Positions 1 through 7,019 of a stretch of 21,158 nt of DNA are shown here, piece after piece. How positions within the stretch are numbered: position 1 is the first letter of the stretch; each line of letters begins with the position of its first letter. The stretch covers positions 1-21,158 of IMG/VR virus record IMGVR_UViG_3300035660_000096, one strand, 5' to 3'. Origin of the DNA: a virus. A program made the position numbers and the translations under genes. Under the pieces are notes generated by a model, which worked only from the letters and a program-made list of their open reading frames with translations, was not told the origin of the DNA and searched no databases.

Positions 1-624
1 GATGTTATTGGGGAACTTGCTGCTGCTAAAAGGTATTTGCTTTTTGTTATTGACACCACCTCATCTCAAACCGAAGAGGAAGGGCCTAAGTGGTTTGACT
101 GCCCACCTACTATTTACCAACAGATTTGTTCACTATCAGTAGACAAGAGAACAGGCAAAAAGATTGATCCTACTGATCCAAAGGAAGGAAGAGATATTGA
201 GTTTACCCGGGTCGATGCTAAGAGAACTTCCTATGGTAATTTTGTACTGAAAGAAGCTGGAGAAGTTCCTGAAAGTTGGTATAAGGACCTTCCTTCTTTA
301 GATGATATCCTTCTTGTTCCGAGTGAAGAAGAAATGGTTCAAGCTGTTTCTGGTATGACTTCCTCTGAAGAAAATAAGGAAAAAGAAACTGGTTCTGCTA
401 CAAGGAGGGAGAGGACTAAAGACGAATCCGTGAAGGAACCGGAAAAGGATGCAGAGAAAGTGTCCGAAGAGGCAGCACCGAAAGAGGTCGTGGAAGAGAC
501 CGGAGCTGATAGTAGGAAGAGTAGGGTTCGATCTAGGGGCGGAGCACCTGAGAATTCTGCACAAGCTAATTCAGTTCAACAAAAGTTGGCAGAGATTGAA
601 GCTAGAAGGCGTGCGAAGGAATAA
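1..624 (+). CDS. Possible phage ssDNA-binding protein, 5' partial
   Basis: The reading frame is open from base 1, so the N-terminus lies outside the window; 207 codons remain before TAA. The visible part has a short beta-like segment (KRYLLFVID), then a conserved-looking core with PTDPKEGRDIEFTRVDAKR and a proline/aspartate stretch near DLPSLDDILL. The last 90 or so residues are highly charged and low in complexity (many E, K, R and S), which looks disordered. Layout and wording recall the C-terminal half of T4 gp32-type single-stranded DNA-binding proteins, which end in a charged tail that recruits partners. The neighbours (possible UvsY, RecA, RuvC) fit that role. Unlike gp32, the extreme C-terminus is basic (EARRRAKE) rather than purely acidic. 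The assignment is inferred from pattern and context and is not certain. Confidence 0.5.
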   Translation, partial: DVIGELAAAKRYLLFVIDTTSSQTEEEGPKWFDCPPTIYQQICSLSVDKRTGKKIDPTDPKEGRDIEFTRVDAKRTSYGNFVLKEAGEVPESWYKDLPSLDDILLVPSEEEMVQAVSGMTSSEENKEKETGSATRRERTKDESVKEPEKDAEKVSEEAAPKEVVEETGADSRKSRVRSRGGAPENSAQANSVQQKLAEIEARRRAKE

Positions 625-663
625 AAGAATAAGCTAACTGGAAAAAGCAATAGGAGAAAAAGC

Positions 664-1041
664 ATGATTACAGAATGGCAAGTTTACTGGATTACAAGGA
701 TGGACTGGATTGTTGGATTGCTTATCGGAGGTGGTATTCTTACAATCCTTACATCTCTGGTCCTAACACTTTGTTATTATGTGAGGTGGGATAGTTATGA
801 TGATAGTGAGGATAAACAAAAAGTTTTCCAATCACGTGTTAGGCATCCATGCCTTCTTGGTATAATTGGTACAATCCTGATAGTTATTTCGGGTTTTGTG
901 CCGGGTACGAAGGCAACATGTGCAATAAAAATTATCCCAATAATTGCTAATAACAAAAGGGTTGAGGAGTTGCCTAATAAGGTTTTGGATTTGGCAAACG
1001 CTTGGATGGAAAAACTGATGCCAAAGATGGATAAAAAATAA
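664..1041 (+). CDS. Small two-helix membrane protein, unknown function
   Basis: A 125-residue protein starting at ATG with a good upstream site (AGGAG about 6 nt before). Two hydrophobic helices are visible, at about residues 15-40 and 63-80, joined by a charged, acidic loop (WDSYDDSEDKQ). A soluble amphipathic tail follows, containing AIKIIPIIANNKRVEELPNKVLDLANAWMEKL. Both termini could lie on the same side of the membrane. I do not recognise a named family, although small proteins with this tail are plausible phage inner-membrane accessories. It sits between the possible ssDNA-binding protein and the possible mediator, so it may belong to the same early transcript; a link to recombination is not shown. 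Confidence 0.75.
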   Translation: MITEWQVYWITRMDWIVGLLIGGGILTILTSLVLTLCYYVRWDSYDDSEDKQKVFQSRVRHPCLLGIIGTILIVISGFVPGTKATCAIKIIPIIANNKRVEELPNKVLDLANAWMEKLMPKMDKK

Positions 1042-1075
1042 CCAGGATGGTTGAAGTTAATAGCATCAGTAGAAA

Positions 1076-1162
1076 ATGATAATTGGTATTGTAGTTAGGA
1101 GAAAACTGGCAAGGATGCTTTTTGGAATCATATTTGTATTTAGAATTGAGAGGTTTGTATGA
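1076..1162 (+). CDS. Possible 28-residue hydrophobic/basic small ORF
   Basis: ATG at 1076 opens 28 codons (begins MIIGIVVRRKLARMLFGII) and ends at TGA 1160-1162, giving a 4-nt ATGA overlap with the next gene. That overlap is the commonest junction in this window. The peptide is a basic, hydrophobic helix that could insert in a membrane. No convincing ribosome binding site precedes it, so it may be only spacer DNA. It occupies most of the 117-nt gap between two clear genes, in which I see no terminator. Confidence 0.25.
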   Translation: MIIGIVVRRKLARMLFGIIFVFRIERFV

Positions 1163-1692
1163 ACGAAGAACACAGAGAATCTTTGAACCATTTCAGGCAA
1201 CATTTGCCAATAAACCAGTTTAGTTTGGAGCAGGAATGTTTACAGCAAGCCGCTTTGTATGAAGAAATTGGTGAGTGGGTTTCTTCTGTTAGAGCAGAAG
1301 CTAAACGATCAAAGGAGCATCTTGATTTTATTAAGGCAGACTTGTCTCTGAAGATAAGAAAGAACCCAGAGACGTACGGTTTATCTGGTAAGGTTACAGA
1401 GGGATCAGTAGATGCAGTAATAACAACTAGTGATGAGTATCAGGGTGCTGTTACTACTTATATTGAAGCTGATAAGCTGGCTAATGAAGCTTCAGTTCTC
1501 TTGGCTGCTGTTGAGCAGCGAAAGTCGATGCTTCGAGATCTAGTTCGGTTGTTTATCTATTCTTATTATAGTCGAGAGGATGTAGTTAGCTCCGGAGACT
1601 GGAAGTCGGCGGAGCAGGCAATTTTGGATTTGCGGAGTAAGAAAGCAAACGAAGATCGAGAAGAAAATGAGCATGAAGTAGAAGAGGAATAG
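1159..1692 (+). CDS. UvsY-like recombination mediator candidate
   Basis: A 177-residue, mostly helical protein. The core contains EIGEWVSSVRAEAKRSKEHL, then IKADLSLKIRKNPETYGL, a segment TEGSVDAVITTSDEYQGAV, and a long helix with VLLAAVEQRKSMLRDLVRLF. The tail is strongly acidic (DREENEHEVEEE). The arrangement (aromatic helix, charged coil, then a helix with a repeated L/A and R-K pattern before an aromatic end) resembles T4 UvsY and its relatives, which load the phage recombinase onto SSB-coated ssDNA. The gene ends 1 nt before the recA start, so the two are translationally linked. The acidic tail may contact SSB or RecA (inference). No single motif proves the family. The ribosome site GAGAGG lies about 6 nt before the ATG. 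Confidence 0.5.
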   Translation: MNEEHRESLNHFRQHLPINQFSLEQECLQQAALYEEIGEWVSSVRAEAKRSKEHLDFIKADLSLKIRKNPETYGLSGKVTEGSVDAVITTSDEYQGAVTTYIEADKLANEASVLLAAVEQRKSMLRDLVRLFIYSYYSREDVVSSGDWKSAEQAILDLRSKKANEDREENEHEVEEE

Positions 1693-1693
1693 G

Positions 1694-2755
1694 ATGAACA
1701 AAAGAGAAAAACCAGACATTGAAGAAAAATCGGAAGTTGAAGAAACCTCTGAAAAGGCAAGTGAGATAGTTGATCTTCCTCCTGTAAGTACGTGGATTCA
1801 GACAGGGTGTTCTGTTCTTGATTTTGCTATTGCTAACAGATTTCCTGGTGGCATTCCACTTGGAAGAATTGTGCACGCCTATGGAGGTATGAGTACATGT
1901 AAATCTGTGTTAGCAGCTACTATTCTTGGCTATGCCCAACGAGCGGGAATAGAGACGCACTATGGTGATGTTGAGCATACTATGGACCCAGAATTTGCTG
2001 CAATATATGGATTTGACTGGAACAAAACTAAGAAGGGATACCCAGGAACTTTGGAGGAGTTGTTCGATGACTGGATTACTTCAATCATTTTTCACCCCTA
2101 TAAAGATATAAAGAAAAGGAAACTAAATACCACTCCAAAAGTTATTGTAACTGATAGTGTTACAGCTCTTCCTGCAAAGATTGAGGATGAGAAGAGAATG
2201 GATGAGCAAGGTTTTGGAGCGTATCGTGCTAAACAATTATCTCTTGGGTTTAGGAAGTACATCAAGGCTATTGCTGAGAGTAACACCACTTTGTTCCTCA
2301 TTGACCAGGCAAGAGATCGGATTGGTTCTGCATTTGGTGGGGAAACAGTTACAGGCGGAAGAGCACCAGAGTATTATCCATCAGTTCGGATTCATCTTAA
2401 GCACGATGCTAAAATAGTAAATTCGGATAAGAAAGTTATTGGAATCTGGACGGACTTTGGTGTTGTTAAGAATAAGGTTGCTCCTCCCTTTAGGAAAGGA
2501 AAATTCAAAATTCTTTTTAGCTACGGACTTGACGACATAGGTTCTAGCTTATACTTTATCAGTGAACTTCAGAATGGTCCTCGAGAAGCAATGGGGGTGA
2601 AAACAAAGATAAAACTTTGGGATGAAGAGAGGACTATGAAGTCGTGGATAGATCATATTGAGGGGAATGGTTTAGAAGAAAAGTTGCGAGAAGAGTTGTG
2701 GGTTATATGGCAAAAAGCTCACGAAACGGAACAGCGTAAACCAAGAATTTGGTAA
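1694..2755 (+). CDS. recA: RecA/UvsX-family recombinase
   Basis: A 353-residue strand-exchange ATPase that pairs ssDNA with homologous duplex. The core is at about residues 35-310: TGCSVLDFAI, a P-loop at 64-71 (GGMSTCKS), catalytic Glu94 in GDVEHTMDPEF, Walker B at 150-154 (VIVTD), L1-like MDEQGFGAYRAKQLS, and L2-like IDQARDRIGSAFGGETVTGG followed by RAPEYYPSVRI. The order matches bacterial RecA and phage homologues. One residue is odd: the invariant glycine before the P-loop lysine is Cys69. The N-terminus has about 27 charged, low-complexity residues. The ATG lies 1 nt after the upstream stop, with AGAGGAATAGG as ribosome site. The mediator candidate lies upstream and RuvC 18 nt downstream, as expected of a recombination operon. 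Confidence 0.93.
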   Translation: MNKREKPDIEEKSEVEETSEKASEIVDLPPVSTWIQTGCSVLDFAIANRFPGGIPLGRIVHAYGGMSTCKSVLAATILGYAQRAGIETHYGDVEHTMDPEFAAIYGFDWNKTKKGYPGTLEELFDDWITSIIFHPYKDIKKRKLNTTPKVIVTDSVTALPAKIEDEKRMDEQGFGAYRAKQLSLGFRKYIKAIAESNTTLFLIDQARDRIGSAFGGETVTGGRAPEYYPSVRIHLKHDAKIVNSDKKVIGIWTDFGVVKNKVAPPFRKGKFKILFSYGLDDIGSSLYFISELQNGPREAMGVKTKIKLWDEERTMKSWIDHIEGNGLEEKLREELWVIWQKAHETEQRKPRIW

Positions 2756-2773
2756 GAGGGATGGAGATAAGAA

Positions 2774-3274
2774 ATGAACATTGTAGGTATAGATCCTGGC
2801 CTAAGTGGAGCAATTGCTGAGCTAAATCAAAAAGGTGAGATAATTCATCTTATAGATATGCCAGTATTCTCTTATAAGAAGGGTAAGAAAGTTAAACGAG
2901 ATTATGATGTTGGGGCTATAAGTAATTTCTTTACTCTTATGTTAGAGGAGAGAACTGTTTTCATAGAGAAAATGCAATCTATGCCACCTGGTTTTAGAGT
3001 TCAAGCAAGTTTTGGTTTGGGATATTGCCAGGGTTTGTTGGAAGGAATTTTGGTTGCTTTGGGGGTTAGTTATGAGCTTATTCTATCGAAAGAGTGGAAA
3101 AAGCATTTTCAGATAACAAAAGCTAAGGGAGATGGAAAAGTACAAGCATTTCAGATAGCGAGTAAACTATTTCCAGAAGCAAAACTACAAACAGAAAGAG
3201 GTAGAGTTTTAGATGGACGAAGCGATGCACTTTTACTTTGTGAGTATGGAAGACGGAAGTTGTGCACTTACTGA
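2774..3274 (+). CDS. ruvC: RuvC-like Holliday junction resolvase
   Basis: A 166-residue RNase H-fold endonuclease expected to cut Holliday junctions made by RecA. Visible catalytic acidic residues are Asp7 (GIDPGLSG), Glu65 (VFIEKM) and the C-terminal pair Asp147/Asp151 (DGRSDALLLCEY). The middle contains QASFGLGYCQGLLEGIL, the conserved glycine-rich helix of the family. The length is normal for RuvC (about 160-180). A basic insertion (SYKKGKKVKRDYD) lies at about 33-45. It starts 18 nt after recA with GAGGGATGGAG upstream, so it is probably co-transcribed with it. Phages also use this fold to resolve branches before packaging. Confidence 0.9.
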   Translation: MNIVGIDPGLSGAIAELNQKGEIIHLIDMPVFSYKKGKKVKRDYDVGAISNFFTLMLEERTVFIEKMQSMPPGFRVQASFGLGYCQGLLEGILVALGVSYELILSKEWKKHFQITKAKGDGKVQAFQIASKLFPEAKLQTERGRVLDGRSDALLLCEYGRRKLCTY

Positions 3275-3286
3275 AGAAGGTCACTT

Positions 3287-3311
3287 GTTCATATATAGAT
3301 AGATGATGAAC
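3287..3311. repeat. Short inverted repeat after ruvC
   Basis: GTTCAT at 3287-3292 and ATGAAC at 3306-3311 are perfect inverted copies around a 13-nt AT-rich spacer. A second, weaker pair (TCAAG at 3314 and CTTGA at 3328) follows. There is no U-run, so this is not a normal terminator. It could be a protein-binding site or chance in AT-rich DNA. Confidence 0.2.
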
Positions 3312-3351
3312 GGTTCAAGAAGGATTACTTGAGATTTGAAAGGGAAGAAAA

Positions 3352-3462
3352 ATGAAATGTTGTTGGAAATGTTGGATTTACGATTGGTATCTCACTTTGC
3401 CTGGTAAAGTTAAGCAACTACATGAAAAGATTAGGCACTTTCTTTACAAAAGGTTTTTCTGA
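3352..3462 (+). CDS. Possible 36-residue Cys/Trp-rich mini-protein
   Basis: ATG at 3352 gives 36 codons ending TGA at 3460-3462, preceded by AAAGGGAAG at good spacing. The N-terminus is MKCCWKCWIYDWY (three Cys and three Trp in thirteen residues). A basic amphipathic helix follows, with KQLHEKIRHFLYKRFF at the end. This could be a membrane-surface peptide or a metal-binding one. I recognise no family. It is the only plausible coding content in the 248-nt gap between ruvC and the rad50 N-half gene. Confidence 0.4.
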   Translation: MKCCWKCWIYDWYLTLPGKVKQLHEKIRHFLYKRFF

Positions 3463-3493
3463 AAGTTAAATAACTAGCAGTGAGATAGTAAGA

Positions 3494-3512
3494 TATAAAT
3501 TAAGAATTTATA
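3494..3512. promoter_or_regulatory. AT-only perfect palindrome just upstream of the rad50 N-half gene
   Basis: TATAAATT at 3494-3501 and AATTTATA at 3505-3512 are perfect 8-bp inverted copies around AAG. The right edge lies 10 nt before the ATG at 3523. The left arm resembles the TATAAATA element of T4-type late promoters and could also serve as a -10 box; no clear -35 element is visible. It could be an operator or promoter for the Rad50/Mre11 block. It sits in one of the few gene-poor spots in the window. The function is inference. Confidence 0.35.
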
Positions 3513-3522
3513 AGAGTTAGAA

Positions 3523-4662
3523 ATGCTTAAAAAGCTTATACTAAAAAACTTCAAAACCCACGAGATATCAGAGCTTGAATTCTCTCCTGGAATAAATGTA
3601 ATCACTGGTGATTCTGGGAATGGTAAAACTAATATTCTGAAAGCTTTGAACTGGGTTGTAAACAACCGACCTCGCGGTGATAGTGTTATTCGGAGAGGGC
3701 AGAAGGACTGTTCAGTTGCTCTGACTACTATTATAGATAATAAAGAATACACCATTGAGAGAGCTCGAGGGAAATCTGAGAATAGTTATAAGATACTTGA
3801 TAAGGAAGGTAAAGAGTTGGGGAGTTTTACATCTTTTGGAAGCTCTCCTCCTGAAGATGTTTCCAAACTTATTGGCTTGTCAGATATCAATGTTCAGCCA
3901 CAACTTAAGCCATATTTCCTAGTTCTGGATTCTCCAGGGCAAGTTGCTACATATATCAGATCCCTTATAAAACTTGATGTAATAGATCAAGTTGTTAAAT
4001 GTTTATCTGGTAAAGTTAGGGATGAGAAAGCTGAACTATCAAGTCTTGAAATGGACCTTCAAGAAGTAGAAGCTGGATTAAAGGAGTTAGATAAAGTAGA
4101 TCTCGAAGGACTTGAGCGGAGAATTCTTGAAGCAAAAAGCATTGTTGAGGCTGTTCGGGTTCTGGAGAAAAGAAAAGAGGGATTGGAGAGAATTGCTATC
4201 GAGTTGGAGAACCTTGAAGCGGAATGGATATCTCTTCCAGATGATGTTAATCAAACTTTAGAAAGAGCTAATGAGCTTTGCTGTACATTTATAGAGTTAT
4301 CCGAGAAGATAAGTAAGCTAAGAAGTTTGTCTGAAGAACTAAAAAGGCTTGAGAAGGATAGGATAGTTCTTCCCGAAGACCTTACCATTCTTTTTACTAT
4401 AGAAGAAAGTGAGAAAAAGTATAATGATATATATGCAAAGGTAAATGTACTTTTAGGAATTCGTGAAGGACTTCTGAGTATTGACACAGAAATGATGATG
4501 ATGGATGATCAGTTATCCGGGTTGGAAAAAGAGAAGCAATTGCTTATGGAACAACTTGGTTCCTGTCCTTATTGCGGATCAGAGCTTACTATAGAATCGA
4601 AAAAGTGTTTGTTAGGAGGAGGTGGGAAGGATGGTTACCGAAGAAATAGCAGTTGGAAATAG
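3523..4662 (+). CDS. Rad50/SbcC N-terminal half with zinc hook (split gene)
   Basis: A 379-residue protein with the N-terminal lobe of an SMC/Rad50-type ATPase. It opens MLKKLILKNFKTHEISELEF, has Walker A at 29-36 (GDSGNGKT), an Arg-rich strand IERARGKSENSYKIL and a Q-loop region near residue 125. Residues of about 160-345 form a long coiled coil rich in L, E and K. The Rad50 zinc-hook motif C348-P-Y-C351 follows, and the protein ends 28 residues later. The ABC signature and Walker B are absent here but present in the gene at 7654. The two chains probably form one ATPase that works with the Mre11 protein at 5311 on DNA ends. The ribosome site is weak (AAGAG). The C-terminal GGGG stretch is encoded by the Shine-Dalgarno sequence of the next gene. 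Confidence 0.88.
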   Translation: MLKKLILKNFKTHEISELEFSPGINVITGDSGNGKTNILKALNWVVNNRPRGDSVIRRGQKDCSVALTTIIDNKEYTIERARGKSENSYKILDKEGKELGSFTSFGSSPPEDVSKLIGLSDINVQPQLKPYFLVLDSPGQVATYIRSLIKLDVIDQVVKCLSGKVRDEKAELSSLEMDLQEVEAGLKELDKVDLEGLERRILEAKSIVEAVRVLEKRKEGLERIAIELENLEAEWISLPDDVNQTLERANELCCTFIELSEKISKLRSLSEELKRLEKDRIVLPEDLTILFTIEESEKKYNDIYAKVNVLLGIREGLLSIDTEMMMMDDQLSGLEKEKQLLMEQLGSCPYCGSELTIESKKCLLGGGGKDGYRRNSSWK

Positions 4663-4804
4663 GGTTATGTTGGAACATGGTAGTTTGACGTACATAGTAG
4701 TTGAGCTAATTGGAGATAAGGCACGCATCAAAGATGTTTTTGGGTTAGTTGGAACTACTACTGTAGACAAGAAACATTTGGTCAAAGTGCAAAACAGGGA
4801 GTAA
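4631..4804 (+). CDS. Small beta-barrel-like protein, unknown
   Basis: A 57-residue protein. ATG at 4631 is chosen because AGGAGGAGG at 4615-4623 sits about 7 nt upstream; an in-frame GTG at 4622 lies within that site. It overlaps the end of the rad50 N-half gene by 32 nt. The pattern AVGNRVMLEHGSLTYIVVEL, then short alternating strands with VGTTTVDKKHLVKV, suggests a compact KOW/SH3-like barrel such as is found in small phage accessory proteins. The function is unknown. Its place between the Rad50 and phosphoesterase genes suggests it belongs to the same module. Confidence 0.7.
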   Translation: MVTEEIAVGNRVMLEHGSLTYIVVELIGDKARIKDVFGLVGTTTVDKKHLVKVQNRE

Positions 4805-4807
4805 GAG

Positions 4808-5314
4808 ATGATATTTTTTACCTCTGATGAACATTTTGGACATGCAAATATAATCAAGTATTGCAATAGACCGTTCAAGTCTGTTGAAGAAATGGATGAA
4901 GAGTTGATCCGTCGGCACAATTTAGTAGTTTCAAATCAAGACGTAGTTATTCATGTTGGTGATTTTACAACACGTTATGAACCTTCTATCTATGTATGCA
5001 AACTAAATGGTCACCCCATATTCTTGAAAGGTAGCCACGATAAATGGTTACATGATACCCCAACAATATGGGAAGGGACAATAGATGGGCAGTACATAGT
5101 TGCTTGCCATTACGCTATGCGTGTTTGGCCAAGATCTCATTATAATAGCTGGCAATTATACGGGCATTCGCACGGTAAATTGGAGCCAGTAGGTAAACAA
5201 TGGGATATTGGTGTTGATAACAATAACTTTACCCCAGTATCGTTTGAACAATTGAAGGTAATAATGTCGAACAGGCCGGATAATTTTAATCTGGTACGGA
5301 GTATAGTAAAGTGA
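4808..5314 (+). CDS. Calcineurin-like metallophosphoesterase
   Basis: A 168-residue, compact two-metal phosphoesterase. Motifs in order: DEHFGH (residues 7-12), VGDF, GSHD (usual family form GNHD, so Asn is Ser here), HYAMRVWP and GHSHG near the C-terminus. The family hydrolyses phosphodiesters or phosphomonoesters; short phage members of this type have no agreed substrate. It overlaps the following Mre11 gene by 4 nt (GTGA) and follows the small barrel protein by 3 nt, so it is part of the rad50/mre11 operon. The DEHFGH start and HYAMRVW motif place it with stand-alone phosphoesterases rather than with Mre11. Confidence 0.88.
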   Translation: MIFFTSDEHFGHANIIKYCNRPFKSVEEMDEELIRRHNLVVSNQDVVIHVGDFTTRYEPSIYVCKLNGHPIFLKGSHDKWLHDTPTIWEGTIDGQYIVACHYAMRVWPRSHYNSWQLYGHSHGKLEPVGKQWDIGVDNNNFTPVSFEQLKVIMSNRPDNFNLVRSIVK

Positions 5315-6276
5315 AAATTGGCATTCTTGGCGACACTCATATCACGGATAAGGCTCCTGAGCGAAGGATAGATAATTATTTCCAAACTCAGATGAGGAAG
5401 TTTAGTCAAGCGTTGACTATTTTCGAAGAGAATAAATGTAGCTGTATTGTTCAACCAGGTGATTTTTTTGACAGCCCGGGGGTATCGAATCGGGTTAAAT
5501 CCTATGTTATCTCCTTGCTCAATGCTTGTTTCAAAGGTGGATCTGTTGCTTTTGACAAAATATACTGCTGCTGGGGTCAGCATGACGTGACAGGCCACTC
5601 AAAATTTACTTTGCCAAACAGTCCCCTTGCAGTGCTCGAAGCTGCTGAGGTTGTTAAAATATTGAGCGAAGAGCCTATAGTAGTTGGGAGGGTTAGTGAA
5701 GATGATGGTACTCATGTTTGTTTATATGGAGCTGGGTTTGGTGAAGACGTTCCAGAACCATACGAGGATAGTTACAACATTTTGGTAGCTCATAAGATGG
5801 TTGGAGACAGACCACTGTGGCCAGGTCAAGAGTTAGTTGGTCCAAGAAACTTTCTAAGAGAACATCCCGGGTTTAACATAGTTGTGACTGGGGATTATCA
5901 TTATCGATTTGTTGAAAAGTGGAACGGTCGAGTAATACTGAATGTCGGAGCTATGGTTAGAAAAACTATCTCAAAGTTCGACTTGGAGCATATGCCTGCG
6001 GTTGGAGTGTTTGATACATCGTGTAATAGCTTAGAGATATACAAATTAGATACAGAGCCAATTAACGAAGTATTTGATCTTTCCCGAGAAGTTAAGGGTG
6101 AAGAAAGTGAAGTACATAAAAAACTACTTGCAGAGCTGGTCGAGCGGCTAAAAGAGGGCAGTGGAAAGATTCTTGGTTGGAAGCACATCTTAACTAAAGT
6201 GTTAGAAGAAAGAAAGTCGAGCTTGAGTGTGAAAAAACTTATTGATGAAGCATTGGAAGAGGTTAGAAAGGAATAG
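5311..6276 (+). CDS. sbcD: Mre11/SbcD-like nuclease
   Basis: A 321-residue protein expected to be the nuclease partner of the split Rad50, trimming or opening DNA ends. Motifs: GDTH (Asp8, His10), PGDFFD (Asp51), WGQHD (residues 88-92, with Gln instead of the usual Asn of GNHD), VAHKM (His161) and TGDYHY (Asp195, His197). The C-terminal 80 residues are charged and helical (EVHKKLLAELVERLKEG and on), suitable for Rad50 binding. It begins at GTG 5311 inside a GTGA overlap with the preceding phosphoesterase. The Gln variant is common in phage Mre11-like proteins as I know them. It lies between the two halves of Rad50. Confidence 0.88.
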   Translation: MKIGILGDTHITDKAPERRIDNYFQTQMRKFSQALTIFEENKCSCIVQPGDFFDSPGVSNRVKSYVISLLNACFKGGSVAFDKIYCCWGQHDVTGHSKFTLPNSPLAVLEAAEVVKILSEEPIVVGRVSEDDGTHVCLYGAGFGEDVPEPYEDSYNILVAHKMVGDRPLWPGQELVGPRNFLREHPGFNIVVTGDYHYRFVEKWNGRVILNVGAMVRKTISKFDLEHMPAVGVFDTSCNSLEIYKLDTEPINEVFDLSREVKGEESEVHKKLLAELVERLKEGSGKILGWKHILTKVLEERKSSLSVKKLIDEALEEVRKE

Positions 6277-6380
6277 GATAGTGGGCATAAAGGAACTGCA
6301 AAACTACAAATTTTTTGAAGGTCAGAAATTATCTTCTTGTAAGTTTAATCTGGCTCGTACAACTGGGGTAGATTGTAGAT

Positions 6381-6998
6381 ATGAATGAATCTAATGACAT
6401 AGTTGTCTGGTCGGGTGGAATGGATAGTACTCTTGTGTTGGATAAACTATGCTCTTCTGGTAAGGGTATTTGGGCTTTTTCAGTAGTTTGGGATATGCTT
6501 GACGAATTGAAGACCAAACAGGAAAAGAAAGCAAGAGAAAATTATTTAGAATATGCAAAAGGTAAAGGGTACAATATATCTTATTATGAGATAAAGATTA
6601 CTGCCAATATGGGAGCAGAACATTTGGGATTACCCCAACTTCTTGGGTGGTGTTCATTTTTGATACCATATCTGCCGAAAGAATCAAATTTATATTTTGG
6701 ATATCATAATGGGGATGAATTTTGGGAGTTTGCTTTGGCCACCAGATATTTTATGGACTGGGCTACTTACATAGGAGAGAGGAAAGTGAAATTGGAATAT
6801 CCTTTAAAGAATATGAGAAAATACCAAATTTTGGAAGAATTTAGGAAGAGAGGAATTCCTTTTGATTGTGGGTGGACGTGCGAGACCCCCGTATTGAGAA
6901 GAAAAAAGATATTTAAATGCGGAAAATGTGGACCCTGTATTGCGCTAAAGTTGGCCGAATGTGAAGCTAAATTGAGAAATAGAGAGAAGACCGGATAA
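6381..6998 (+). CDS. queC: QueC-like 7-cyano-7-deazaguanine synthase family
   Basis: A 205-residue N-type ATP pyrophosphatase. The PP-loop is WSGGMDST at 10-17. The C-terminal zinc site is C180-x2-C183-x2-C186 (FKCGKCGPC), with C163 and C167 upstream (FDCGWTCETP). QueC turns 7-carboxy-7-deazaguanine into preQ0 using ATP and ammonia. The layout fits QueC better than other PP-loop enzymes, and QueD is encoded at 10199, so a 7-deazaguanine pathway is likely. QueE and FolE are not in view. The immediate neighbours are Mre11 and a coiled-coil protein, an unusual place for a biosynthetic gene. QueC-like enzymes also occur in anti-phage systems with other roles, so the substrate is not settled. Confidence 0.8.
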   Translation: MNESNDIVVWSGGMDSTLVLDKLCSSGKGIWAFSVVWDMLDELKTKQEKKARENYLEYAKGKGYNISYYEIKITANMGAEHLGLPQLLGWCSFLIPYLPKESNLYFGYHNGDEFWEFALATRYFMDWATYIGERKVKLEYPLKNMRKYQILEEFRKRGIPFDCGWTCETPVLRRKKIFKCGKCGPCIALKLAECEAKLRNREKTG

Positions 6999-7019
6999 TT
7001 GGATAGTAGGAGGGTTGTT

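Noticed and set aside
298-564. Minus-strand frames here and elsewhere (for example 3474-3755, 14703-15041).
   Set aside because: They lie inside good + strand genes, have low-complexity or Ser/Leu-rich translations, and lack ribosome sites; they are mirror frames of real genes.
1042-1158. Terminator or tRNA in the gap after the small membrane protein.
   Set aside because: No GC-rich hairpin with a U-run and no cloverleaf pattern could be traced; only a weak 28-codon frame fills it.
4491-4504. ATGATGATGATG run in the rad50 N-half gene as a microsatellite or slippage site.
   Set aside because: It is four codons (MMMM) in a coiled coil with no frame change after it; too short to be meaningful.
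6281-6388. A 35-codon GTG frame in the gap between sbcD and queC.
   Set aside because: Only weak ribosome site, GTG start, no recognisable pattern, and it overlaps the good queC start. The 104-nt gap holds nothing else I can support.
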